NCBI GenBank assembly: GCA_011523425.1
Contig: WTGU01000015.1
Location: 8,685-70,820 of the forward strand
Reading direction: 5' to 3'
Source: Alphaproteobacteria bacterium
Lineage (GTDB): Bacteria > Pseudomonadota > Alphaproteobacteria > UBA828
DNA length: 62,136 bases
Shown here: positions 25,346-33,843 of the stretch, piece by piece
Position numbering within the stretch: position 1 is the first letter of the stretch
Layout: each line of letters starts with the position of its first letter
Position numbers and translations under genes: made by a program
The notes under the pieces: model-generated
Databases searched by the model: none
The model's input: only the letters and a program-made list of their open reading frames with translations
What the model was told of the DNA's origin: nothing

Positions 25346-27277
25346 ATGGCGAACACGAACGGGGAGCGCCACGCGTTCCAGGCCGAGGTCAGCAAGCTGC
25401 TTGGCCTCATGGCCAACTCGCTCTACCGCGACAAGGAGATCTTCCTGCGCGAGCTGATCTCCAACGCATCCGACGCGTGCGACAAGCTGCGCTACGCGGC
25501 GATCACGCAGCCCGACCTGCTCGGCGACGATGCCGCGCTCCAGGTGACGATCACGCCCGACGCCAAGGCCGGCGTGCTGGCGGTCGCCGACAACGGCATC
25601 GGCATGAGCCACGACGAGCTGATCGACAATCTCGGCACCATAGCGCGCTCGGGCACCGAGGCGTTCGTCAAGCAGATGGCCGAGGCGCAGGGCGGCGACG
25701 GGGCGGACGAGGAGGACGGGCAGGACGGACCGGCCGGGCTCGCCGCCGGGCTCATCGGCCAGTTCGGCGTGGGCTTCTACTCCTCCTTCATGGTCGCGAA
25801 GCGCGTCGAGGTCGTGACCCGCAGGGCGGACGAGGCCGAGGGCTGGCGCTGGCGCTCGGACGGGACCGGCTCCTTCACCATCGCGCCCGAGGCTGACGCC
25901 GCACGCGGCACCCGCATCGAGCTCCACCTGCGCAAGGAGGCGCGGGAGTTCCTGGAGCCGCTCCGCATCCGCACCGTCGTCAAGGCCTACTCCGACCATG
26001 TCGGCCTGCCGATCTGGCTCGAGAACGAGGGCGGCCAGAAGGAGATGGTCAACGAGGGCTCGGCCCTCTGGAGCCGGCCGAGGAGCGAGATCGGCGAGGA
26101 CCAGTACCGCGAGTTCTACCACCACGTCGCCCACGTGCCGGGCGACCCCTGGCACACCATCCACCTGCACGCCGAAGGGCGGATCGAATACACCGCCCTC
26201 CTCTTCGTGCCCGACACCAGGCCCTTCGACCTGTTCGACCCGATGCGCCGGCACGGTGTGCGGCTCTACGTCAGGCGGGTCTTCATCACCGACGAGTGCG
26301 AGGGGCTGCTGCCGTCCTATCTCCGCTTCGTGCGGGGCGTGGTGGATTCGGCCGATCTCGCGCTCAACGTCAGTCGCGAGACCCTGCAGAACGACCCGAT
26401 CCTGGCGAAGATCCGCGCCGGGCTGGTCAAGCGGGTCCTCTCCGACCTCGCCAAGCGGGCCAAGAAGGCGCCCGAGGAGTACGCGTCGTTCTGGCAGAAC
26501 TTCGGCGCGGTGCTGAAGGAAGGGCTCTACGAGGACGCCGAGCAGAAGGACAAGCTGCTGCCGCTCGTGCGTTTCCAGTCCGTGCAGGGCGGGGAGCGCT
26601 GGCTCTCCCTCGACGAGTATGTCGAGGCCATGCCGGAGCAGCAGGAGGCGATCTACTACATCAGCGGCGAGGACCCGCAGGCGCTCCGGCGCAGCCCGCA
26701 GATCGAGGGATTCGGCGCGCGTGGCATCGACGTGCTGCTCATGGCCGACCCTGTCGACCAGTTCTGGCTGCCGATGATCGGCGCCTACAAAGAGAAGCCG
26801 TTCCGCTCGGTCACCCAGGGTGCATCGGACCTCGACCGCTTTGCCGTCGAGGACGAAGAGAAGAAGACGGCGGCGGCCGACGCACCGGCGGCGGTCGAGA
26901 TCGACAAGCTGATCGCTCTGGTGAAGCTCACGCTGGCGGACGCGGTCAAGGACGTGCGGACCTCGGAGCGCCTGACCGAGAGCCCGGTCTGCCTCGTCGC
27001 CGACGAGGGCGACATCGACATGCACCTGGAGCGGCTGCTGCGCCAGCACAAGCACGAGGTGCCGGCGCAGAAGCGCGTGCTCGAGATCAACCCCGGCCAC
27101 GACCTGACCCGGGCGCTGGCCAGGATGGTCGGGCAGAAGGGAGCGACCGATGCGCTCGAGGACGCCGCCCACCTGCTGATGGATCAGGCGCTCATCCTCG
27201 AAGGCGAGCCGGTGCCCGATCCTTCGGCCTTTACCCGGCGTCTCTCAGGGCTGGTGTCACGCGCGCTCTCGGAGTGA
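25346..27277 (+). CDS. htpG: Hsp90-family chaperone HtpG
   Basis: This ATP-driven dimeric chaperone of the cytosol has 643 residues. The GHKL nucleotide site shows E36 and N40 (RELISNASDACDKLRY), D82 (VADNGIGMS) and GQFGVGFYSSFMVA. The middle domain has SRETLQNDPILAKIRAG with the catalytic arginine, and the C-terminal dimerisation domain is complete. Compared with E. coli HtpG, the segment before LIGQFGVGF is about 15 residues longer and acidic (roughly residues 112-134), placing an insertion next to the ATP lid. GGAGGGG lies just upstream of the ATG. Confidence 0.96.
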   Translation: MANTNGERHAFQAEVSKLLGLMANSLYRDKEIFLRELISNASDACDKLRYAAITQPDLLGDDAALQVTITPDAKAGVLAVADNGIGMSHDELIDNLGTIARSGTEAFVKQMAEAQGGDGADEEDGQDGPAGLAAGLIGQFGVGFYSSFMVAKRVEVVTRRADEAEGWRWRSDGTGSFTIAPEADAARGTRIELHLRKEAREFLEPLRIRTVVKAYSDHVGLPIWLENEGGQKEMVNEGSALWSRPRSEIGEDQYREFYHHVAHVPGDPWHTIHLHAEGRIEYTALLFVPDTRPFDLFDPMRRHGVRLYVRRVFITDECEGLLPSYLRFVRGVVDSADLALNVSRETLQNDPILAKIRAGLVKRVLSDLAKRAKKAPEEYASFWQNFGAVLKEGLYEDAEQKDKLLPLVRFQSVQGGERWLSLDEYVEAMPEQQEAIYYISGEDPQALRRSPQIEGFGARGIDVLLMADPVDQFWLPMIGAYKEKPFRSVTQGASDLDRFAVEDEEKKTAAADAPAAVEIDKLIALVKLTLADAVKDVRTSERLTESPVCLVADEGDIDMHLERLLRQHKHEVPAQKRVLEINPGHDLTRALARMVGQKGATDALEDAAHLLMDQALILEGEPVPDPSAFTRRLSGLVSRALSE

Positions 27278-27290
27278 CGGGCGCCTAACG

Positions 27291-27304
27291 GCCGGCGCGC
27301 CGGC
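27291..27304. terminator. Perfect 14-bp palindrome between convergent htpG and DUF1223 genes
   Basis: GCCGGCGCGCCGGC lies in the 37-base gap where the two genes converge. It is identical to the palindrome at 7656-7669, which also separates convergent genes. With no loop and no T tract it is not a classic terminator. A shared role in ending or insulating converging transcripts is a guess. Confidence 0.4.
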
Positions 27305-27314
27305 AGAGCGAGGG

Positions 27315-28097
27315 TCAGACCCCGTCGAGCCAGAGCAGATCCGCGCCCAGGATGCGGCCGTGACCCTCCCAGCCCTGCTGCACGAGGACCGCGCAGCCGT
27401 CGCCGAGACCCTTGGTTGACTCCGGCCCCAGCTCGAGCGACGTGGCGCCGCCGGTCCATCTCCCGATGGACTGGAACTCGCGCACCACGTTGTAGTTGGT
27501 GAGCGTGCGCCCCCGGTTCTCGCCAGCATCGACGGGCGTCGTGTGCGCCCGGTCGATCGCCACCAGCATGATCCTGGCGGACCCGTAGTAGCTGTCGTCG
27601 GCGCCGATCTCGATGGCAATCCCGCCGGAGGCCGTGGTCGCCAGCGTGACAGGCACCCGCCTCGCCTTCACCGTCTTCGATGCGGCGATCGCGTTCCTCA
27701 CGTCGTCCCGCCTGGACCCGACCACATGGTGGGCGCCGTCGACCACGAGCTGGGGCGTGTAGACGTAGGCGATGCCGAGCGACTTCGCATACGCCCTCTG
27801 CCGCGCCGTCGTCTCCGCCGACGCGAACGGGTCCTCCCAGCCGATATAGTCCCAGTAATCGACGTGGAACGAGAGGGCGACCACGTCGTCCCGCGTGTCC
27901 GACAGCTCGCCCAGCAGCGCATCGGCCGACGGGCACGACGAGCAGCCCTGGGAGGTGAAGAGTTCCAGCACCACCTTGGGATCGGCTGCGGGGTGGGCCG
28001 CGGGATCGTCCGCCTGCGCCGCCATCGGCACCAGGGCGAGTGCCGCGACGAGCGCTCCGGCGCGGAGCAGGGTTCCGAGTCTCGGTCTTTCGATCAT
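27315..28097 (-). CDS. DUF1223 secreted thioredoxin-fold protein
   Basis: A 260-residue exported protein. A Sec signal peptide ends at AAQA, with cleavage likely after residue 29. The DUF1223 domain opens with VVLELFTSQGCSSCPSADALL, whose C52-S-S-C55 pair lies where thioredoxins have their active site, and continues with LSFHVDYWDYIGWEDPFAS and YTPQLVVDGAHHVVGSR. The family is common in alphaproteobacteria and presumed to act in periplasmic redox work, without a proven substrate. It converges with htpG. Confidence 0.9.
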   Translation of the reverse strand: MIERPRLGTLLRAGALVAALALVPMAAQADDPAAHPAADPKVVLELFTSQGCSSCPSADALLGELSDTRDDVVALSFHVDYWDYIGWEDPFASAETTARQRAYAKSLGIAYVYTPQLVVDGAHHVVGSRRDDVRNAIAASKTVKARRVPVTLATTASGGIAIEIGADDSYYGSARIMLVAIDRAHTTPVDAGENRGRTLTNYNVVREFQSIGRWTGGATSLELGPESTKGLGDGCAVLVQQGWEGHGRILGADLLWLDGV

Positions 28098-28173
28098 GGC
28101 GCGATGCTAGCATGCGGGCGCCACACGGAATCCCAACTCCATTCACATTTGGGTGAGACCTGCGGTGCGGCCT

Positions 28174-29229
28174 TCAGCCGGCGCGCTCCTCCTGCTCGGG
28201 CGGGTAGAGCCACGCCTTCGGCCGCCCTTCCGACCCGCCGGCCGCCGCGGCCTCCAGCCCCGGCGCGCGCTGCTTGGTCAGCTTCATCGTGATGTGCTCG
28301 CCCGAGGTGGTGCGCCCGTAACGCGCCGGATTGTCGGCGCTGACGCAGCTCGGCAGGCACTCGATCACGGCGTCGTAGTTGGGCTGGTGGAAGAAGATGA
28401 GCGACAGGCGATCGAGGTGCGCCTTGTCGCGGGGCGGGTTGGCGATGCGGTGCATGGTCGAGCGCCAGCGATGGTTGGTCCACTCCGCCATGAGGTCGCC
28501 GAGATTGACGGAGAAGCTGTCGGGCAGCCAGGGCACGTCCTCCCAGGCGCCGTCCTCGGTCTGGACCTGCAGCCCGCCCACGGCGGTATCGCAGTGCACC
28601 AGCGTGAGGGAGCCGTAGTCGGTATGGGCACCGCCGCGAAGCTGCTCGGCCTGCGGCGCCTCCTCCTGCGCCGGGTAGTAGATGGCGCTGAAATTGGTGA
28701 TGTGCTCGTCGATCTTCGGCTGGAAGAATTCCTCCGGCATGTCGAGGGCGAGCGCGAATATCCGCATCAGGTCGGCGGACAGCCGGGTCATCTCGCGATA
28801 GTAGGCCTCCCAGACCCGGGGCATGGCCTCGGGCCGGTCGGGCCAGATGTTGGGCGCGAAATAGCGCGCACCGGCGGCGCCGTAGTGATACTCGTCGCAA
28901 GCCCCATCCACCGGCCCCATGCTGAACGCCTCCTTGAGGTCGGGCGGGCGCTCCTCGTCCAGGCTGTAGGCAAGGCTCTCCGTCCCCGGCGGCGTGTAAC
29001 CGCGGTAACGGTCCGCCGGCATCTTGTGCTTCATCTTCTCCCAGTAGGGCAGCGCGAAGTAGGCGCGGCTGACGGCGTGCATCTCCTCGATGAGCGCGTC
29101 CGCCACGCCGTGGCCCGTGATCACCAGCCAGCCCATCTCGCGGCAGGCATCGTCGAGCGCGCGCGCCGTGCGCGCCTTGTCGGCCGCCGAGCCGTGGAGG
29201 AAGGGCGCGATGTCGATCAGCGGGATCAT
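28174..29229 (-). CDS. Isopenicillin-N-synthase-like 2OG/Fe(II) oxygenase
   Basis: A 351-residue cytosolic oxygenase with the DIOX_N domain (MIPLIDIAPFL, GWLVITGHGV) and a double-stranded beta-helix core. Iron ligands are H202, D204 (AHTDYGS) and H260 (STMHRIANP), and the 2OG-binding pair is R274 and S276 (DRLSLIFF). Members oxidise small acids, amino acids or lactams; ethylene-forming and thymine/uracil hydroxylating relatives share this layout. It ends the minus-strand set OsmC, FAD monooxygenase, BKACE and this gene. Substrate unknown. Confidence 0.85.
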   Translation of the reverse strand: MIPLIDIAPFLHGSAADKARTARALDDACREMGWLVITGHGVADALIEEMHAVSRAYFALPYWEKMKHKMPADRYRGYTPPGTESLAYSLDEERPPDLKEAFSMGPVDGACDEYHYGAAGARYFAPNIWPDRPEAMPRVWEAYYREMTRLSADLMRIFALALDMPEEFFQPKIDEHITNFSAIYYPAQEEAPQAEQLRGGAHTDYGSLTLVHCDTAVGGLQVQTEDGAWEDVPWLPDSFSVNLGDLMAEWTNHRWRSTMHRIANPPRDKAHLDRLSLIFFHQPNYDAVIECLPSCVSADNPARYGRTTSGEHITMKLTKQRAPGLEAAAAGGSEGRPKAWLYPPEQEERAG

Positions 29230-29323
29230 GGCTCGTCTGCCCCCGTCGCGGTCGCTGCGCCGTTTCTACACCGATGCCGGGTGCCGCGCATCCGCGCCGG
29301 GGCCGGAGCGCGCGCCGGCCGGC

Positions 29324-30214
29324 TCAGTTGCGCGTACCGAGAATCTCGCGCGCCTCGGCCGCCGTCGCCGGCTCCGCCCCCAGCATGCGGATCAGGCTGA
29401 CCGCCTGCTCCACCAGCGCAGCATTGGAAGGCGCGAGCGCGCCCCGCCCGAGATAGAGATTGTCCTCGAGTCCGGTGCGGACATGGCCGCCGTGCAACAC
29501 CGAGAGCCCGATCACCGGGAGCTGGTCGCGGGAGATGCCGAACGCGGCCCAGTGCGCGCCGGCGGGCAGCAGGCTCTTCATGTAGGAGAGCGCTTCCGGC
29601 GTGGCCGGGGCGCCCCACTCGATGCCGAGGCACAGCTGGAAGAACCCGGGAGCCTCGACGTGCCCCTTCTCGATCAGGTTCGCCGCGAGCCGCACGTGGC
29701 CCACGTCGAAGACCTCGAGCTCGGGCACCACGCCCCACCCGCGCATGGCGTCGGCCATGTAGCGGAGCTGGGGCGGCGAGTTGATCATGACGCTGTGGTC
29801 GCGGATGCCGCCGGAGTTCATGGTCGCCACGTCGAGGCTGCAGATCTCGGGCCTGAGCTCGCCCACGTGGGCGATCCGCCGCGCCGGCGCGGTGAGGGTG
29901 GTGCCGGGCCCGTAGTCGAAGGGGTCCTCCACGCCGGGGCTGAGGCGGGCGCCGTAGCCGGTGGTGAGGTTCAGCACGACATCGGTGTCGCTCTGGCGAA
30001 TCCGGCCGGCGGTCTCGCGGTAGTGGTCGAGCTCCATGCTGGCCTTGCCGGTCTCGGGATCGCGCACGTGCACGTGCACGATGGCCGCGCCCGCCTTGGC
30101 CGCGTCGATCGCGGAGCGCGCGATCTCGTCGGGCGTCACCGGCACCGCCGGGTTCTTCTCCACCGTGTCGGCCGAGCCTGTCACCGCGCAGGTGATGATG
30201 ACCTTGCGCCCCAT
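29324..30214 (-). CDS. BKACE-family beta-keto acid cleavage enzyme (DUF849)
   Basis: BKACE enzymes react a beta-keto acid with acetyl-CoA to give acetoacetate and a new CoA ester; known substrates include 3-keto-5-aminohexanoate and dehydrocarnitine. The 296-residue protein has the zinc ligands H47 and H49 (IVHVHVRDP) and the glutamate of HVRTGLEDNLYLG. NLTTGYG and ATMNSGG line the pocket. It lies about 100 bases from the FAD monooxygenase and the 2OG oxygenase on either side. A role in carnitine or amino-keto-acid breakdown is possible, but the specificity residues cannot be judged by eye. Confidence 0.88.
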   Translation of the reverse strand: MGRKVIITCAVTGSADTVEKNPAVPVTPDEIARSAIDAAKAGAAIVHVHVRDPETGKASMELDHYRETAGRIRQSDTDVVLNLTTGYGARLSPGVEDPFDYGPGTTLTAPARRIAHVGELRPEICSLDVATMNSGGIRDHSVMINSPPQLRYMADAMRGWGVVPELEVFDVGHVRLAANLIEKGHVEAPGFFQLCLGIEWGAPATPEALSYMKSLLPAGAHWAAFGISRDQLPVIGLSVLHGGHVRTGLEDNLYLGRGALAPSNAALVEQAVSLIRMLGAEPATAAEAREILGTRN

Positions 30215-30318
30215 GTTTCACGTCTCCCGAATGGCGTCACCGGGGCGAGGCGCCCCTCGCGCCGATGATGGCACGAATGTCCGCGAGCCGCGATGACGCA
30301 CGGCGGCCGGACGCGGTG

Positions 30319-31572
30319 TCAGGCGCGGGCGCCGGGCTCCCCCGCCCCGACGTAGGCCACCAGATGTGCCGTCAGGTCGCGGGCATCGTCCTCGATGCCG
30401 TGGATGAAGCTCGACTTGCGGCGGCGCAGGACATTTAGGCCGATCCGGTAGAGGCCGGGCGCGCCGGTCACCACGCCGCCATCGTGGCGGAGCCTGCCCT
30501 TGTGGTCGAAGACGGGCAGGTCGATCCAGGAGTGGTCGGCCTCGTAGCCGGTCGCCCAGATCACGGTCCTGATCCCGTTCCGCGCGAGATCGAGCGTGAG
30601 CGGCGGCGTCTCCTCCACCCGCGTCGCCTCGAAGCGCTGCGGCGGCTCCACCTCGTCGTCGACCCCGTTCTCGGCGGCCCACTCGTCGATCGTGTCGAGC
30701 AGCCGACCCTGCTTGAGATCGGCGAGCGTGCACTTGTTGCGGAGCGAGCCTCCGAACTGCGCCGTGCCGTCCGAGAACCCGGCGAGCGGACCGACGAGCC
30801 TGACGCCCGCGTCGGTGAGCGCGTTGAGATTGAGCGTGATGCGCTCCGGCGTGCCCACGAGCTGGGGCGAGGGCAGCCGGCGCGCGCGGACGATGTCGTC
30901 GATCTCGTCGTAGCGCTCGTCGTGCAGGCCGGTGCGATCCATCCACCACAGGATGTCCCTGCCCCGGTAGATGCGCGGCATGCGGACATGCTCGCCCACC
31001 GCGAGCGTCACGGGCCGGCCGGAGCGGTGGACCTCGTCCGCGATCTGCACGCCAGACGCCGACGCGCCCACCACCAGCACGCCGCCTTCCGGCAGCGCCT
31101 CGGGCCGCGCGTAGTCCATGGGCGTCACCGATTCGACGCCGCCGGGAAGTGCGGCCGCGGCCGCCGGCACCTTCGGCAGGTTGCAGGCGCCGGAGGCGAC
31201 GACCGCACTGGCGCAGCGCCAGACGCCGCGATCGGTGACCACCTCGTAGCCCTCGCCGCCGGCCGTCAGCGATTCGACCGTGGTGCCGGTCTCCAGCGGC
31301 GGCGCGACGAGCCGGGCGTAGCGTTCGATGAACGCCACCACCTCGGCCATGGTCATGAAGCCGTCGGGATCGTCACCGTCGTAGGCGAGGCCGGGCACCC
31401 GGGTCAGCCAGTTGGGCGTGAGCAGACGGAGCGACTCCCAGCGCTCCGTCCGCCACGTGTGGGCCACCTCGCCGCGCTCGATCACCACATGGTCGATCCC
31501 GCGCGCGGCGAGGCAATGGCTCACGGCAAGGCCGGCATGCCCGGCCCCGACGACGACGGTGGTCGTATGCAC
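30319..31572 (-). CDS. Flavin-containing monooxygenase-like FAD oxidoreductase
   Basis: A 417-residue class B flavoprotein. The FAD fold opens with VVVGAGHAGLAVSHCLAARG, the NADPH fold with VLVVGASASGVQIADEV, and ATGYEADHSWIDLPVFD marks the C-terminal flavin contact. The exact FMO fingerprint FxGxxxHxxx(Y/F) is not evident, so it may be closer to the CzcO-like or indole-pyruvate monooxygenase group. Such enzymes oxygenate N, S or ketone centres using NADPH. It lies nine bases after the OsmC gene stop codon and so is co-transcribed with it. Confidence 0.8.
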   Translation of the reverse strand: MHTTTVVVGAGHAGLAVSHCLAARGIDHVVIERGEVAHTWRTERWESLRLLTPNWLTRVPGLAYDGDDPDGFMTMAEVVAFIERYARLVAPPLETGTTVESLTAGGEGYEVVTDRGVWRCASAVVASGACNLPKVPAAAAALPGGVESVTPMDYARPEALPEGGVLVVGASASGVQIADEVHRSGRPVTLAVGEHVRMPRIYRGRDILWWMDRTGLHDERYDEIDDIVRARRLPSPQLVGTPERITLNLNALTDAGVRLVGPLAGFSDGTAQFGGSLRNKCTLADLKQGRLLDTIDEWAAENGVDDEVEPPQRFEATRVEETPPLTLDLARNGIRTVIWATGYEADHSWIDLPVFDHKGRLRHDGGVVTGAPGLYRIGLNVLRRRKSSFIHGIEDDARDLTAHLVAYVGAGEPGARA

Positions 31573-31580
31573 GGCCGGGC

Positions 31581-32144
31581 TCAGCTCACCTCGACCGAGA
31601 CGTTCACCGGGTTGGTCAGGATGTCGAACACGGCCGAGCGCTTCTGCGACTGGGCGACGAGCGCCTGGATGTCCTCGGGCGAGGCGTCGGCATCGATGTC
31701 GTAGGTGACCCGGACGTTGCTGAAGCCGTTACGGATATCGGGGTCGGCGCCGAGGATGCCGGCGATGTCCATATCGCCCTCGACCGTGGCCGTGACCGAG
31801 CGAAGCTGGATCTCCCGCACCTGCGCGACCGCCGCGACGCCTGCGGTGAGGCAGCTCGCCAGGCCGACGAGGACGATCTCCACCGGCGTCGCGGCATTAT
31901 CCTCGGCCGCGAACACGAGCGGATGGTCGGACTCGAACTTGTAGGTCGCCTTGTGGTCGTGCTCGCCGCCGAGGCCGAAATAACCCTCGACGGAAGACGC
32001 GCTGTGGGTGCCGTGCAGCCACTGGTTGGTGACGCGCCACTTGAAGAGGCCGGCTTCGGGAGTCTCGCCGAGCGCGTTGCGGGCGCCGAGCAGGTGCTCG
32101 ACGTTGACGCCGTTCAGGCCGGGCGTTGCACTGGTGTCGGACAT
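31581..32144 (-). CDS. OsmC-family protein
   Basis: A 187-residue OsmC/Ohr-like protein. The nucleophilic cysteine segment is VEIVLVGLASCLTAGVAAVAQVREI. At the usual position of the second cysteine the sequence reads KRSAVFDILTNP, so this is a single-cysteine member, as in the YhfA-like branch, rather than an Ohr peroxidase with both cysteines. The ATG at 32142-32144 has AGGAG upstream on the minus strand. It is the first gene of a four-gene minus-strand set. Peroxide or sulfur-related function is uncertain. Confidence 0.85.
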   Translation of the reverse strand: MSDTSATPGLNGVNVEHLLGARNALGETPEAGLFKWRVTNQWLHGTHSASSVEGYFGLGGEHDHKATYKFESDHPLVFAAEDNAATPVEIVLVGLASCLTAGVAAVAQVREIQLRSVTATVEGDMDIAGILGADPDIRNGFSNVRVTYDIDADASPEDIQALVAQSQKRSAVFDILTNPVNVSVEVS

Positions 32145-32645
32145 GGAATTGCTCCTTTCGAGTGGGGTTTTGGGGCGGCGACGCCGCACCACGCGGTGGC
32201 GGCGCCGGACGCTCGGAGGACCAGAGTCTTCCAAGCGTCGTGCCCGTCGGGATCGGCTACGCGCGGCAGCCTAGGTACAGGTGAAACGGGACGCGGCCCC
32301 GGGTGGGGCTGATGGCGGCACGTACGGATTCGTCATCCGGCGGTACTCCTCCTCACTCCTACGCGCTCTGCGAGCGCCGAGAGCGGAGCACCGCCTTCGG
32401 CTGACTCATCGATCAGGCATTGGCACCGCTCTGGGCGGTTGCCGCGGCTTCGAAGGGCCTGTCCCTCCACCGCTCTGGATGAGCGCGTCCAGTGGCCTAG
32501 ACGAACCATACTCGGACCGGGAGGTCAAGAACCTTGTGCCTCGTCTGTGCCCTGCCCGGTTGCCGGGGGCGGAGGCGCCACATACTCTAGTGCGTCAGAG
32601 CGGCGGCCGCCGACGGCGGGCGGGCGCGAGAGGCGGCGGGCGGCG
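32145..32645. other. 501-base divergent intergenic region
   Basis: This gap separates the OsmC gene (minus) from the bicupin gene (plus) and must hold both promoters. A candidate plus-strand promoter is listed separately. The rest is Arg/Ser-rich when translated and has no ribosome sites or family resemblance, so I see no gene in it. It is the longest non-coding stretch in the window and may hold operators for the catabolic genes. Confidence 0.6.
32560..32588 (+). promoter_or_regulatory. Candidate promoter of the bicupin gene
   Basis: TTGCCG (32560-32565) is followed after exactly 17 bases by TACTCT (32583-32588). The match to the sigma-70 consensus is moderate. It lies 57 bases before the bicupin start, with a GAGAGG-like ribosome site between. 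Confidence 0.35.
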
Positions 32646-33800
32646 ATGACCGAGGCGCAGCGGGCGGCTACCGGGACGGACGATCGCGAGGCGGCGCTCG
32701 CCGCGCTCTACGACGACGTCCACCGCGGCCACATGTTCCCCTTCTGGGCGACCACCACCGAGGTCGACCACGACGAGATCAAGCAGCTCATGGCGGGCCG
32801 CGGCGCGGTCCCCCATCTGTGGCGCTACGAGAGCGAGATCGAGCCCCTGCTGCGCCGCTCGGCGGCGCTGGTCTCGATGGCGGATTCCGAGCGCCGCTCG
32901 CTGATCCTGGTGAATCCCGGCCTTGCGCCGACGCGGGCGACGGTCTCCACCATGTACACCGCCTACCGGCTCAACGACCCCAACGAGGTGATGCCGCCCC
33001 ACCGCCACTCGCCCAACGCCATCCGCCTCGGTCTCACGGGCACGATGAACTTCACCGGCGTCGAGGGCGAGGACATCGTGTTCGGCCCCGGCGACATGGT
33101 GCTGACGCCACAGGACACGTGGCACAACCACGGCAACAAGGGCGACGAGGCGGCGGTCAACCTCTCGGTGCTCGACCTGCCGCTGGTCGAGGTGCTCAAC
33201 GCGATCTACTTCGAGCACGACTACAAGGAGGAACGCGACGGCCGCGCGATCGCGGCCCGCGAGCAGTCCGCCCGCTTCAGCCCCGACTACTCGGCAGAGA
33301 TATACGGCAGCGGCGGCCTGATGCCCTGCTTCGTGCCGCACGCGCGCGGCAGCGGCACGTCGTCCCCGATGTACGTCTATCGCTGGGAGCCCATGCGTAC
33401 GCTGCTGGAGGAGCACCGGGAGCGCGACGGCGATCCTTACGAGGCCCTGATGGTGGAATACGTGGACCCCACCCGCGGCGGCCCGGTGTTCAAGACGATG
33501 ACCTTCTTCGCCCAGATGCTGCGCCCCGGCGAGAGCACGCAGCCTCTCAGGCAGACCGCGAGCCTGCTGGTCGCCCCGCTCGAAGGACGCGGCCACAGCG
33601 TCGTTGGCGACGTGCGCTTCGACTGGGCCCCGTTCGATACGCTCGCGGTGCCGGGCGGCGCCTGGTGCCGGCACGTCAACGATTCCGACAGCGAGACCGC
33701 CGTCCTCTTCGTGGCGAGCGACCGGCCGGCGCTGGAGGCGCTCGGTCACTTCAAGAAATGGGGCCGCGACGGCGCGGGCGACACCGTCCGCCTCGTCTAG
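32646..33800 (+). CDS. Bicupin dioxygenase, gentisate 1,2-dioxygenase-like
   Basis: A 384-residue two-cupin protein. The N-terminal cupin (about residues 90-190) has the metal site HRHSPNAIRLGLTG and TPQDTWHNHGNKG. The C-terminal cupin (about 270-370) lacks matching histidines, as in gentisate and 1-hydroxy-2-naphthoate dioxygenases, where only one domain binds iron. Such enzymes cleave the ring of a hydroxylated aromatic acid next to its carboxylate. The ring-fission partners (maleylpyruvate isomerase, fumarylpyruvate hydrolase) are not adjacent, so the real substrate may differ. The 3-hydroxyacyl-CoA dehydrogenase gene begins 43 bases downstream. Confidence 0.78.
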   Translation: MTEAQRAATGTDDREAALAALYDDVHRGHMFPFWATTTEVDHDEIKQLMAGRGAVPHLWRYESEIEPLLRRSAALVSMADSERRSLILVNPGLAPTRATVSTMYTAYRLNDPNEVMPPHRHSPNAIRLGLTGTMNFTGVEGEDIVFGPGDMVLTPQDTWHNHGNKGDEAAVNLSVLDLPLVEVLNAIYFEHDYKEERDGRAIAAREQSARFSPDYSAEIYGSGGLMPCFVPHARGSGTSSPMYVYRWEPMRTLLEEHRERDGDPYEALMVEYVDPTRGGPVFKTMTFFAQMLRPGESTQPLRQTASLLVAPLEGRGHSVVGDVRFDWAPFDTLAVPGGAWCRHVNDSDSETAVLFVASDRPALEALGHFKKWGRDGAGDTVRLV

Positions 33801-33843
33801 GCGGGAACCCGAACAGGCAGTCAGGACAGGGAGAACGACGGAC

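Noticed and set aside
32281-32649. A 122-codon frame in the intergenic region before the bicupin gene
   Set aside because: Arg/Ser-rich with no homologous feel and no ribosome site; it overlaps the proposed promoter.
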